The translations under genes were made by a program, and so were the position numbers. A stretch of DNA of 64,000 nt, from assembly GCA_022592435.1 (NCBI GenBank), contig JABYQS010000186.1, positions 1 to 64,000 on the forward strand, read 5' to 3'. This document shows positions 19,535 to 30,664 of this stretch, in pieces (position 1 is the first letter of the stretch; each line of letters begins with the position of its first letter). The notes under the pieces were generated by a model. It saw nothing but the letters and a program-made list of their open reading frames with translations. It did no database searches and was not told the origin of the DNA. Origin of the DNA: Cerioporus squamosus (lineage: Eukaryota; Basidiomycota; Agaricomycetes; Polyporales; Polyporaceae).

Positions 19535-22434
19535 CTAGAAGGGTTCCATACCCGTGTGGAATTCGCCGCCTCCTCCCAGGGCCCCACAGCCGGAGTCCTC
19601 GTCCTCATCACCATACAGGTCGACATAGTTGTCCGCATCCAAGACATTATGCGCAGTTGTGTTGAAAGCACTGTCACTGTCAAGGCGCGTGTCGCGTGGT
19701 TCCTCCGATTCGTGTTCCTCACCTCTAGCAGGGTAGCCCAGTGCAGGATCGAAAGTTGTCGCTTTCAGCCACTCTGTGAACTTCCCATTCTGCCAGATGT
19801 CGGCCCCAGTAGCGAGAACGTCCACGATTGCAGAGCGGCGTGTGGCTGATCCCTTCTTGGCCTTGGCTTCGAGGACGACATGTTGTCCAATGAGGTGCGC
19901 CTGTCTGTTCCGCATTCCCTCAACCAAGACGCGCATGTCATGCTCGAATGCGATCTCCTTCGAACGCCGACCACGGTCCGGGTCTCCGAAGAAGCCGGCC
20001 ACCAAGTGCGACACCTCGCGGAATGCTTCTACGCAAGCCGATCCTTTTGCCATGATGTACTCGATGGTAACTCCACTCCCGCTGGCGATGAAGACGCGCT
20101 TTGCAATGTCCGTGAGCTTGAGATTTTGCTTGCCATAAGATAATGCTTACCTTGACCCAGAAATTGCATTGTTCTAGATAGAGATCTGCGGCAATCCAAC
20201 GGCGCGGACACCCTGAGCGGTTTACAAACCAAGCCCGCTCGAGTGCACAGCGAAGATCCTCGGTAAGCTCGTACTTCCAGGTGATGAGGATCTCCGCACA
20301 CTCCCGGGCGTAATTGTGCTGACCAGCTCCTCGAAAGGACAGGGCCCAATACTTCAAGACCCGGAGCACAATACCGGCATCCGCGGTACTGACTGCATGT
20401 TCAAACAGGAGGAACAGTAGAGTGTCCCGCATGAAGTATATGTCATGCGCATACCAGTCGTCCCCGGACACCTGAGCTTGGCGGGCCTCGTCCACCCGCG
20501 TGAACTTCTTCTCGATGTGCTCCGAGAGCCGCACAACATCGTCGAATGATGGTTGCCAGTCCCGGAGTTCAGACCAGCCTTTCATTCCCTCGGTAGCCCT
20601 GTTTCCGAGTCAGGTCAGTCTTCTGTCTCTGTGGAATCGCCCAACCAACAACACTTACATTACGCGGTATAGAGTTCGCCCAATGAACCCATGACGGATG
20701 AGAGACTTTGCCGCAGCGTAGTTTGGCTTGTGTGCGTCCCATGTGCGTCGCAGCTTCCCCTTGTCCGATGCCAGCGATGCAGGGTCGCTGATCGCGTTGC
20801 CGAAGTGAGTGCGCATAATCATATGTGTGGCATTCAGCGCGAAATGGAACAGTGCGCTCAGCTCCTTCACGTATTCCAACATTGCATGGAATCCACATCG
20901 TCGACTCGCTCACGCCGTGCTGCTCGAAGGTTGCTCGAGGTAAGCCAATCGCCCTCGATTATGCGCACCTTTGATGCCCATTCTTCCTCTGACAGCGTCG
21001 ACCTCTTCTGCAGCTCTTCAAGCACCTTGATGATGCCCTTCTTGGATCCCTCGTTTACGTTCAATACACCGAATGGTCGCACGTCGGACTTCTCCGGAGG
21101 CAGGGGCCGATCCTTGGGCATACTTCTACTGATCTTCTCAAGCATCTCTCCTCGACTCGCCCAGCTCGCGCTCCCAGGGGTGTACCGCACGATAATTTCC
21201 GCGATGAGGCAACGGAATGCCTGTTGAATGAATGCAGCATCCTCCGCACTAGGGCGAATATCGGCGAACGTCGCACTCGCCCGCTTTCCCCGCAGGTTCA
21301 GCATGGCCTCGAGGTCTTGTGCTTTGTCAGTGTCGCCCGGAATGCCGATGACTGCGGTATTCGTAGCGTGGATCATGGTATGACGGTTAGTGACTCGTTC
21401 TTGGAACTTTCGCAGGTAGATATTGATATTGTCGAAGATGATGAACCAGAGAGATGCACTTGTGATGAGTGCGATGGCTAGTTGGATAGCATCTTCGGAG
21501 AGCCGCTCCTTTGCGCGTTCCACGGTAGTGCTAGACACGCACAGCCCAATATTGCTGAGCATCCCAAGCACACGCTCGCTCGTCCCAGAGATCTTGAAGA
21601 ATATGCCCAACGGCAGTGCAAGCACGTTTGTCGCCCGGTTACGCACAAAGGTGCACATGCATATTGCGACTATGATGGCCTGTCCAACACAGATGTACGT
21701 ACAGTGAGTCTCCAGGGCGCGCATACCGTCAAGGTGCAACTCACGAATGTCGGGTTCCGAGAGAAGCCTGGGTACTCTTCCTTCCATGCAGTTCCACCCA
21801 TTCCTCCGTCGTCGTCCTCGACCGGATCATCATCAGACCGCTCCGACTCCGGCCCACTCCTCTGTGCGCGGCTGCGAGCACCCCCTTGACCAGGCTCCAG
21901 ACCCTCTGCTCGTGCCTTCTTGCGACGATACTCATTCGGGGCCATAGTGAATGCGTACAGGTATCCGTATGTGAACGGGGCCTTCTTCTGGATGATCTTC
22001 AGGATTTCCGTGGGATTCATAAGAGCACGAATGGTCGCCATCGTGAGTGTCTTCATCTGGATGCGGAACCCCGGATGACGAATGATGTGATCGCTCTCCT
22101 GAACCGCGAGCTCCCGTGCACATGGCTCAACAAGAAGGCGATGGAGAAGCTTTCGGCTTTTGGGCCAGCGAGTGTGCCACAACTGGTAGACTGTGGCAGG
22201 CAGGAAGACCTCGTCAGGCTTCTGTGATGTCTTGTTGTGACCGAGAAAGATGCCGGCGCGCGTTTTCACTGATTTGATATCAGAGGAGAAGATGAAGATG
22301 AGAAGGCGACCAATAGGGAGCGTGAGGAAGATGATAAGGGAGACGACGAGATGCAGCCTGTCTTCGAGCTGGGTAGGTACATTAGCTCCAAGTGCAGCTT
22401 GCCAGAATGCGGCGGAGTACTTGAGGTCGGCCAT
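19535..22434 (-). CDS. DUF6589-domain protein, putative transposase of the unit
   Basis: Large protein of the agaricomycete DUF6589 family, function unknown. Exons 22434-21745, 21679-20659, 20598-20151 and 20098-19535; adding one base near 20880 gives 907 residues. Conserved stretches include LGIFFKISGTSERVL, FIIFDNINIYLRKFQERVTN, RPFGVLNVNEGSKKG, EGDWLTSSNLRAARR, FRGAGQHNYARECAE, LYLEQCNFWVKRVFIASGSG and KGSACVEAFREVSH. The N-terminal 230 residues end in a Gly/Arg- and acidic-rich linker (SESERSDDD region). The order Asp (FDNIN, ~313), Asp (GDWLT, ~475) and Glu (LEQCNFW) would suit a DDE/RNase H-fold transposase; this is only a hypothesis. Other than the single missing base there are no stops, so the gene may be functional. 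Confidence 0.85.
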
Positions 22435-22540
22435 GGTAGCAGCTCACAGAGCCGGCCCCTGTCGAAAATGTTTCTGAAAATCCGTTGCATTTGCCTCCGC
22501 GAAGCTCAGAGTGCGGAAGCAAAGTGTACGCTGCTCCGCC

Positions 22541-22581
22541 ACTCACGCGCGCGCGCGCGACGCGACGCGACGCGGACGCGT
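22541..22581. repeat. CG-rich subterminal block, right
   Basis: ACTCACGCG followed by alternating CG and four CGACGCG-like words, ending GGACGCGT. Read on the minus strand it contains GCGTCGCGCGCG, the same word found at the left block, so the two are inverted relative to each other. It lies about 110 bases upstream of the DUF6589 ATG. Confidence 0.55.
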
Positions 22582-22945
22582 CTGTCACAAATGTCACGGA
22601 GACGTTACTACGGTCACCTTCCCGCCAGCCTCTCCGACCTACGCAGTTCACCGCAACACTGGCACATCCATACGGTCTAGAATGTACATGGGTAGTATCT
22701 ACGAGCTTGTGTGCGACTTGGTGCGACTCCGGGAACCAGTCTTGCAAGTCTGTAGAGCCAAAGGTCCTCGAGACCGTGACCTGTGCTCGCAGCTTAGTAT
22801 CTCTGTCATTTGGCCCTCAATAAATCCCACAAAAATACGAGCACGTACCGTATCATCCTGGTTACATGGCTATTTGAACGCGCGTTGACGCGGCGTGGTG
22901 ACGCGTGCATGCGAAGTCGAAGTAGAAGGTGGATGAGCGCCGGCG

Positions 22946-23019
22946 TTTGGAGCAAGCCCCTTCTGGCGAAGGTGCGCTGCGAAGCGAGCGCCGGAGCAAG
23001 GGGCTTGCTCCGAACCTAA
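22946..23019 (-). repeat. Right terminal inverted repeat of the helicase/DUF6589 unit
   Basis: Inverted counterpart of 16102-16178. Inner block 22951-22964 (AGCAAGCCCCTTCT) and outer block 23002-23019 (GGCTTGCTCCGAACCTAA). This copy is itself palindromic: GGAGCAAGCCCCTT and AAGGGGCTTGCTCC form a 14-bp stem, which the left copy only partly retains. Confidence 0.75.
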
Positions 23020-23447
23020 GGAATATTTGTCTCGAGGCTCTGTCAGAGAGAGGACCTTCGCGGTCAGGACTGGTCGGGATCCGGAGCACAAGCCGACACA
23101 TGTCCCCGGGTCGCCAGGGGAGTTTGAAGAGAGCTTGGAGAGTTGTGGTAGACAAGACAAAGGCGCATGCGTACATGTGACCTTCCGCCGACAAAAGTTG
23201 CGTTGACGGGGAATTGCGATGTTGGTTAACCACCTCCGAGCCTGGACCGTGACGAATACTTACCACATACAAACACACTCATGTAGTGCACTATTAGTGA
23301 GCAACATGGCCTCCTTATTCCCAGGTGCCTTCGACACGAGAACGATTCAGAAGCCATGTGTTGCTAGCTATCTATGATGTTACAATTTACCACACAAACT
23401 TCCTCAATCTCATTTCTCCTACATTGTGCACTTAAACCGGCCATCGT
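23020..23447. other. Spacer between mobile unit and ATIC gene
   Basis: 428 bases of 3' flank of the purine gene and mobile-unit border; no gene or RNA seen. Confidence 0.5.
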
Positions 23448-25627
23448 TCAGTGGTGGAAAAGACGAAGCGAGGTGTGCGCGAACACCATATCGTGTTCGT
23501 CCGCCGCCTTGATACACTCTGCATCCATCACGCTCCCGCTCGGCGCAGCCAGGTACTTGACACCGCTCCTGCGTGCCCGGTGCACGTTGTCGGGGAACGG
23601 GAAGAACGCATCGCTCGAGCACGCAACGCCGTCGAGCTGCTTCGCGTGGGCGGCACGCTCCTCCTGCGTGAGGGGCGCCGGGACCTCCTCGAACATGGAC
23701 TCCCACTGGGCCTTCTCCCCGCCCTCGAGCGGCTCCGCGGCAACGAAGAGGTCGATCGCGTTCGCCTTCTCGGCGCGCTTGACGCCCTTCTTGAACGGCA
23801 GGGCGAGCACGCGGGGGTGATGACGAAGCCACCAGAGGTCGGCCTTCGTTCCGGCGAGACGGGTGCAGTGGATGCGCGACTGCTGGCCAGCACCAATGCC
23901 GACAATAGCGCCGCGGTAGGCATAGGCGACGCTGTTCGACTGAGTGTACTTGAGCGCGAGAGTTGCGACGATGAGGTCGGTGAGGGCTTGGTTAGTCAGC
24001 TGTAGACCAACGCGTGCTGGCGTCAGCTACAGTCGTGAAAAGCGCAAGCAAGGTGCCCACCTCCTTGTTCTTCGTTACGATATTGGTGAATAAGTTAGCA
24101 TCAATCTTAGCGTCGTTGCGCTTCTGCTGGAGAGACACCCCGTACACCTGCCGAGTCTCGATCTCGGCGGGCTTGTAAGCAGGGTCGATCTAGGGGACGT
24201 GAAGAGTGCATGAGCAACGACAGTCATCCATGACATCACCACGACTCACCTGAAGGACACAGTACTTGCCGCCCTTCTTTTTGGAAAGAACATCAAGTGC
24301 CTCCGGGGAGTATCCGGGTGCGATGATGCCGTCGGAGACCTCTCGCGAGATGATACGCGCAGTGGCAAGGTCGCAAGGTGCGGAGAGAGCGATGAAGTCG
24401 CCGAAAGAGGACATGCGGTCCGCACCACGGGCGCGAGCGTAGGCAGATGCCAAAGGAGTGAGAGGCTCCTTCAGGTCATCTACGCCGTATACCTTCTTCT
24501 CCACATCGTTGAGCTCGATGCCAACAGCAGCACCTGCTGGGGAGACGTGTTTGAAGGAGGCGGCCGCAGGAAGGTCGAGAGCCTCAGAGAGCTCCTTAAC
24601 AAGCGCATACGAGTTGAGCGCATCGAGGAGGTTGATGTACCCAGGAGAGCCGCAAAGCGCTGTGAATAGAGGTCAACGACTTGGGACTACGGAACCGTGT
24701 AACGGATGGCCACTCACCCTTGAACGGAAGCTCGCCTTCGGTCACGTACGCCTGAGCAGGCTTTTGGTGGGGTTGGCGCCATAGCGCAAAGCCATACGCT
24801 GCACAGGTCCGGCTAGCTTCTCCTTCGGCAACTCGGAGGAGGCGTATTGTTCCCTGAAGTATCCGCTGATAGCGTCATCGTACTTTGCGGTCATCTCAAA
24901 GGCCTTCAATGCGAGCTTGCTCCTGATCGCCTGACCGACATCGCCCTTTCCGGACTTCCATGCCTCGATGAACTCAGTGTAGTCGGCTGGGTCGGACAAG
25001 ACAGAGACCCGCTCGTGGTTCTTTGCCGCGGCGCGGAGCAGAGTGACGCCACCAATGTCGATCTCCTCAACCGCGTCTGCAAGAGTGCACCCGGGTTTTG
25101 CGATCGTGGAGGTGAACGGATAGAGGTTGCAAACTACAATTGAGATGGGAGAGATGCCTTGTGCCTGCAGGTCCTTCTCGTCGGAAGGGATAGAACGCGC
25201 TAGGATGCCTACCATGCATGAGGTCAAAATTGGCCAGATTGTCAACCCGCACGGAGCAGGAAACGATTTCAAGGATTGTGATCTAACCGAAACTCACCTC
25301 CGTGCACAGCTGGGTGCAGCGTCTTCACCCTTCCTCCGAGCATCTCCGGAGCCTTCGTGATGTCCGCAACATCCCTGACGCACGATCTCGTATCCGCAAG
25401 TCCCTGCAAAATACAATATAACGACTCACTCGATAGGAATACCTGCCTCCCGGATTTTCTTCGCAGTGCCGCCCGATCCAAGGAGTCGGACGCCCGCGCC
25501 GTGGAGTCCTGTCGCGAGCTCGAGCAGGTTCGTCTTGTCGTAGACGGATAGCAACGCTTGTGTCGCGTCAGTACGTGATACTATCACGAGTGTATCCGCG
25601 CAAAAGCCCACCGATTGGCGCAGACAT
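23448..25627 (-). CDS. ADE17: Bifunctional AICAR transformylase / IMP cyclohydrolase
   Basis: Catalyses the last two steps of de novo purine synthesis (AICAR to FAICAR to IMP), cytosolic. Seven exons: 25627-25612, 25556-25430, 25374-25298, 25208-24718, 24659-24250, 24189-24061 and 23999-23448. The first exon is only 16 bases (MSAPI plus one base). The MGS-like cyclohydrolase domain has [30 protein letters not shown] and [16 protein letters not shown]. The transformylase domain has [56 protein letters not shown] and the C-terminal SSDAFFPF and LRLFHH. Alignment to human ATIC is nearly continuous. The frame breaks at a GGGG run (24769-24772); one more G restores it and gives 600 residues, matching the family length. 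Purine auxotrophy would follow if the break were real, so a sequence error is likelier. Confidence 0.95.
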
Positions 25628-26425
25628 GGGGGTCAGAAGAGAAAGTGCTGAATGCCTTCCAGCTGGGTGCGGGGTGCAACTCAAAATTCGTCGATCGAGA
25701 TCTGAGATCGTGCCGCGATAGGTCTATCAGCCTGAAATGGTGCATGCATGTACAGCTATGTACTTCGGATCTCGTACGAACTCGTAAGTAGTACCCGTCT
25801 GAAGGACAGCTCAGCAACGCATCACAACAGTACCACAACGTATGGAGTACTTGCAATCGTGCCACGAGATGATGGAATGAATAATCCACCAACATACCCG
25901 CTCCGATGACTAGACCGACCGAGTTCCCACTTGTCTGACGAACCTGAACCTCAACAGAAGCTCAACACACCGAGGGACAAAACGAACACTCACATAGACT
26001 AAGATACTCCCAACAGTACGCGCCGTGGTTGAAGTCAGGCGTCGAATACTGCTTAATGCGAAGCAAGATGCAGGCTGAGGAACGAGTCAGGAGAACGTAC
26101 CGCCACTGCAGTGACATGTTCATCGGGACTGGTGGCTCTAGGGATATGAGACCCGCCAATTCAACGGAGTAGTATACGAACCGGACTAGAGATGCATGAG
26201 CCACGTCCCAGCAATGATGAGAAGGCCTAACTCACCGGCACGGACCATATGTTGCCCACGTCGGAAGGAGACATACCGAGCGGCGAGCACTCTGCACATG
26301 AATTCTGGCATGCATACTATCATAAATAGCACTATGATGATACTGTACAAGTGAGTCGTCTCCGAGGGTGAGCGTGCGATACCAATGTCCAGGGGGGGTG
26401 TACGCGCAAGGATACAATCTAGCGG
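25628..26425. other. Intergenic, ATIC promoter side / TAF10 3' side
   Basis: 800 bases upstream of the purine gene on the minus strand. No open frame with domain similarity, no tRNA-like box pair, no repeats noted. Confidence 0.5.
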
Positions 26426-27144
26426 TTACATATAGAACTCCGGCTTGCGCATGTTGATGCCGTAGTCCGCGAGGGCGGCACCGAGGTCGTCCATAGTCAG
26501 AGTCGTCTTCGTCTTGTCCTGACATAGACGGTCAGCGACGAAATGCCAAGTACACGGGTAAGACAGACACGCACTCTCGCCGATGCAGTGCCGGACGGCT
26601 GGTTTGCCCTGGAACGGCCACCAGTGGCGTTGGCACGTATCCGCGCATGCTGGTACGCGTCCGAAGCGATGTCGGACACGAACTTCTGCGCGGCCAGAGA
26701 CAGGAGACGCTTACTGTACGAGTCCACGACCGAGCCTCTAGCTTGAATACACTCCGTAAGTCGACTCAAAGACAACACTCACAGTCTAACATCCTCGCAC
26801 TCGAATCCAACCCTCTGCAGGTAGTACTCCGTGACCTCGTTGGGTATCTGCGCTCACGAGGGTTAACGTGTGCCACGCGGATATCTTTCCCCCACCCGGC
26901 CTCGTTATACCACACGTACCAGGGGCTCGTATTCATCAAGCATCAACATGAACTCCGCTAAAGTCTTGTCCTTCCGTGCCTCTTCGCTATCCTGGCCTGG
27001 GGCTGGTCGCGACTGTTGTGAGGTACTGGGCCCCGGTTGTGTGAACTCTGGAGTAGACTGCGGGTGTGGTGAAGGTGCGGAGGGAGTCGGAGTCGCTGCA
27101 TAGTAGCCAGTAGACTGTGATGGGTCCTGGTACGGCGTAGACAT
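26426..27144 (-). CDS. TAF10: Transcription initiation factor TFIID/SAGA subunit TAF10
   Basis: Histone-fold protein shared by TFIID and SAGA, nuclear. Exons 27144-26920, 26847-26783, 26713-26575 and 26518-26426 total 174 codons (173 residues) and close in frame. A Pro/Ser/Gln-rich N-terminus leads into the histone fold: TLAEFMLMLDEYEPL, then IPNEVTEYYLQRVGFECEDV, then LLSLAAQKFVSDIASDAYQH, then TKTTLTMDDLGAALADYGIN and KPEFYM at the end. These stretches are almost diagnostic for TAF10. Its usual partners are TAF3/TAF8 in TFIID and SPT7 in SAGA. Another SAGA subunit gene (Hfi1) lies 2.4 kb away on the same strand. Confidence 0.95.
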
Positions 27145-27676
27145 GGTATATGCGTCGCGATTACAAGTATTGGAGGATGGTTGTTGCTGAGAACGATGCG
27201 GTCCGGGTCAGAGTCAAGTACTTACACCTGAGTGACACTGAGGTGTGGCGTGGAGGCGCTCATCCCAGATCCAATCAGGATCTGGCGTCTGTTTGCCGAA
27301 CTCGCCCATAAATTTCGTCGAGGTCCACTTTGTCTTCTGCCTTCGTCCCTCCATCGTGCTCTCCATCGCCCTCAATGCTTTCAGACAGTGAGTAGACGTC
27401 TCTTCCTTGCTTGCACACTCTTGTGTGTCTACGTGATGTTTGAGGCATTTGGCTTTAGCAGGCTTGTCCTGCGGTGCAGAAACCTATCTCAGCTACCTTC
27501 GGGCCGTCGCTTTGGCGATAGGTCCGCTTTGTCTGAACCATTCTTCTCGGAGTGTTGCAAGCACACATGCTGACCCATCTTTGGCTTGCAGGTAGAATCA
27601 ACTTGATGCACAGCGTAGTCGTACATGAGAAGCATTCTCCAATATAATCGCGTGTTTATACCTCTTTGTCGTGTGT
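27145..27676. other. Intergenic, TAF10 promoter
   Basis: 532 bases between the TAF10 ATG and the stop of the oxidoreductase gene, both on the minus strand. No gene seen. Confidence 0.5.
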
Positions 27677-29271
27677 TCACTGTACCCGCCCCACCTTCTC
27701 GACCCCTTGCGGTAAGACGTACTTCCCTTGGTGGCGAACCTGTTGGAACACAAAGAGTTCAACACCATGACTGCACCAAGAGAGTGACACGCACTGACCT
27801 TGTCAAACGTCTCCATCACGATGATGCTCTTCTCATGTCCCCACAACTCGCTCTCAAGTTTCCCGTCCCGGATGCACCTCGCGACCTCATCGGCCTCATA
27901 GTGCCAGCCTCCGCCTGTGTACTTGAACGCCTTCGTCTCCTCTCGCACGACGTCGCCTCGGCTGTCGAAGTACTGGACTGTGAACGACGGGGAGCAGAAG
28001 ATCGGCGGCTTGACGGTGATAGTCCCGTTCTTGTACCGGATAGTCGCTCCGAACGACGCCGTCTGCACCGTCATGCTGCAGCTGAGGATGGCTTGTGCCT
28101 GGAGGTGCTCGGTGAAGTTCACGGTCCAGCTGGTACATGCGTCGACGTCGGTTATCTTCGACTTCACTACGGAGCCCGTCACGCTCGTCGGTCGGGCGTT
28201 CTTGTTCGAGGGGTGCTCGTACAGAGCAAGCATGCACTGAAGCGCACGATGGTTAGAAGTCTGTGCAGGTGTCGTGAAGCCACACTTACCCAGAACATGG
28301 GGTAAGGGCCACTGCGGAGACAATGAGTACTCCGCTTAATACATGGTGAACAGGCAGCGGAACGTACAGGTCTAGGAGAGCACCTCCACCAAGCTGAGGG
28401 TCCAGCATTCGGTGCGTCAGTGGCAAGTCTGGACGAACGCGCGAACGTAAGCTTTGTATTCGTGTTGAGAATGCGGCTTGCAGACGTACTCTCGGTGTGG
28501 AAGTCAGCCGACAGGTCTGCATGCACGACCACTGGGTCCCCAAGGGCACCCTCCTCGGCGATGCGTTTCAGTTCCAGCGTAAGCGGGTGAAACCGCGTCC
28601 ACAGCGCCTCCATGAAGAACAGATTCTTCTCCTTCGCTAGCTTGAGCAAGGCCTTCAGCTCCCCGGCGTTGGACGTCGTCGCCTTCTCGCACAAGACATG
28701 TTTTCCCGCGTTCAATGCATCCAGGGCATTCTCATAATGGAGAGTATGAGGCGTTCCTGCAGCAGTTCAGCAGGCTACCTTCAGTTCAAATTGCCGAGTT
28801 CTCGGAATGGCACTTGCGCACCGATGTACACCGCATCCACGTCCTGATGGTGGAAGAATGTCAGCTATAGGCTCTTGCCGTAGGGAGTTCTGGGTATGAT
28901 ACATGCCTTGTTAGCGTACACCTCGGCATAACTGCCATATGCCTTGACGGACTTGTCGCCATTAATGTAGGCGTCGATGAACTTCTGCGCACTCTCTGTG
29001 CTGCGGGAGCCCACAGCGATGACCTTGTGCGCAACATCGGTGGTACCACGGCTGTCAGGAAGAGAAAGGGTCAGTATACGTTGGCCCGGACTCTCGATGC
29101 GTGAACGCCTACGTGGCTGGATCAACCAAGAGGTCCTGCGTATCAGATCGAGGTTTAGTCTCCAACCGTCGTGTGTATGAGGCGTCAGCACTGTACCTTC
29201 GTGAAGTCCATCGCGATTCTGCCCGTGGAGATGATACCCCATCGCAGCACGTACGGTTGATTCGAAGCCAT
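27677..29271 (-). CDS. Gfo/Idh/MocA-family oxidoreductase (dihydrodiol/xylose dehydrogenase-like)
   Basis: NAD(P)-dependent dehydrogenase resembling mammalian dimeric dihydrodiol dehydrogenase and fungal NADP D-xylose dehydrogenases; cytosolic by default. Nine exons: 29271-29197, 29135-29113, 29051-28907, 28843-28822, 28756-28490, 28428-28368, 28311-28290, 28236-27799 and 27739-27677, total 371 residues, closing in frame. Seen: the Rossmann start LRWGIISTGRIAMDF, HKVIAVGSRS, VYIGTPHTLHYENALDALNA, the family catalytic-Lys signature HVLCEKA, FMEALWTRFHP, LGGGALLDLGPYPM and, near the end, GGWHYEADEVARCI. Three exons are only 22-23 bases. Intron 3 starts with GC rather than GT (28906), because no GT donor preserves the frame. 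The exact substrate cannot be assigned. Confidence 0.9.
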
Positions 29272-29550
29272 TGTGCAGGGACTATAGCAATTCTGTGACG
29301 GGGATGAGAGAAGGGCGACGCGTCGACGCAGCTTATAAATATGCGGAACCGGGGAGAGATACCAGCGAGATACCATGACCAGAGTCTACAGACTATCGAT
29401 GACGACAGTACGGCCCGGAGACGCCGAAGGTCGGTCGAGGAACACCACAGGATGGCAAGAACCCATGGAATGCCACAGAACAAATAACATATGATCTACA
29501 GGAGACAAGACAGGTATCAATCCAGCATACACAAACAGCAGAAAGGCAAA

Positions 29551-30664
29551 CTAATGCAATGTCCGCAGAGCCTCCTTCACCGTACTCCTCTCGCTGAGCA
29601 GCGCGAAGAGCTGCCATCGTTCATCCTTGACCTCCCGATCTTTCACTACATAGTCGTCTTCAGAGGGCTCGTTCTCTCCGACCGCCAGGCGCATAGCTGC
29701 AGCAGACTTGTTCGGCAGGACCGCGGGCGAGACTGTGAACAGGCTGTCGAAGGCGGACGCGGGGAGCACATAGCTATGCGAATGTGGTTCTGCGGTTTGA
29801 ATAGAAGTGATGGCGTGTGAGGCGGACGTTAGGGAGAGAGCTTGCGTGATGAGCTGCTTCAATTTGGCCTGTGGACAGATGTGAGCGTAAGGAGTGGTCC
29901 GAGCACAGGTTCGACGCACCTCGAACGCTAGCATGAGGAGAGACGCGACCTCTTTGGAGGGCGTGCTCAAGTTGTGTTGTGCGGATATCAGGTTTATGCG
30001 TTCCGATATGTGCTGTAGTGTGGGGGCGCGCGTCATGGACGCAAGATTCAGTGGTAACCTGCTTCCAGGTGGGTCTGCGGGGCGATGAGTCCGCGCGTGC
30101 AGACATAACGGAGACGTTGACGCACCTCCTCGTTCCAACAGCAGCTGTACACCCCGCTCTGCAGCAATCTCGTCGGTATATGGCCTAGGTTGCGGCTCTT
30201 CGTTCATAGCCACTGCCTCCAGCGCGCGGATCCGGTCCCGCTCATGTCTGCCCAAGCCCACAGCCCACTTCTTCAGCCGTTCCGATCGCAAGGTTGTCAT
30301 GTCCAAGTCGTCATGTCCCTGGTAAGGCAGAGTGCGTCGCCGCTTGCGAGGAGGAGGTTTGGGTACGTCCGGTGGCGGAGCAATCACCGGCGCGAGGTGC
30401 GCGGACATATCGAACAGGGAGACAATGAGTGCATTATGGAGAAAGACTGCACAAACGGTAAACTGCCGGACAAAGGCCTTTGCGCCAACCATCACTCACG
30501 CAAGTACAGATTGTCTTGTAGGACTTTCTTGAGCACGTCCTCGAATTCATTCCTTGAGATGCGGCCAGAGAGGAACTCCTTCAACACGCTGAAGTAGGCA
30601 GGTGCCTCCGAGCCCAGAGCATTCGTCAGCTGCGCTTGAGCGTAGATGTCGACGAGAGCGACAT
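29551..30664 (-). CDS. HFI1: SAGA complex subunit Hfi1/Ada1
   Basis: Structural adaptor of the SAGA histone acetyltransferase core, nuclear. Exons 30664-30500, 30446-30126, 30074-29920 and 29868-29551; with one base added near 30635 the total is 320 codons. The N-terminal SAGA-Tad1 region reads AQLTNALGSEAPAYFSVLKE, then FLSGRISRNEFEDVLKKVL and LFLHNALIVSLFDMSA. A basic proline-rich patch (PPPRKRRRTLPYQG) follows. The C-terminal part is a histone-fold-like region (HISERINLISAQHNL, then LLMLAFE-AKLKQLITQALSL). Before the break the ATG reads MSLSSTSTLK. An alternative is that the true start lies in an upstream exon and no base is missing. Gene length is shorter than yeast Hfi1 but usual for basidiomycetes. 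Confidence 0.84.

Larger units (their letters stand above)
16102..23019. mobile_element. Candidate DNA transposon carrying RecQ-like helicase and DUF6589 genes
   Basis: A 6,918-bp unit bounded by inverted repeats of about 75 bp and containing just two genes, convergently transcribed with 64 bases between their stops. The outer 18 bases are TTAGGTTCGGAACAAGCC on the left and, inverted, TTAGGTTCGGAGCAAGCC on the right (17/18). An inner block AGAAGGGGCTTGCT is identical at both ends (14/14). CG-rich blocks also lie in mirror-image positions upstream of both genes. No clear target-site duplication is visible; at most GG flanks both ends. DUF6589 proteins are known to me as a large agaricomycete family of unknown function. 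That this pair forms a transposon is my inference from the termini, the gene content and the position in a repeat island. Confidence 0.68.

Noticed and set aside
16102..23019. Interpretation as a Helitron or a Starship
   Set aside because: Helitrons need a Rep/Pif1 helicase and lack inverted repeats; here the helicase is RecQ-like. No DUF3435 tyrosine recombinase is present as expected for a Starship.
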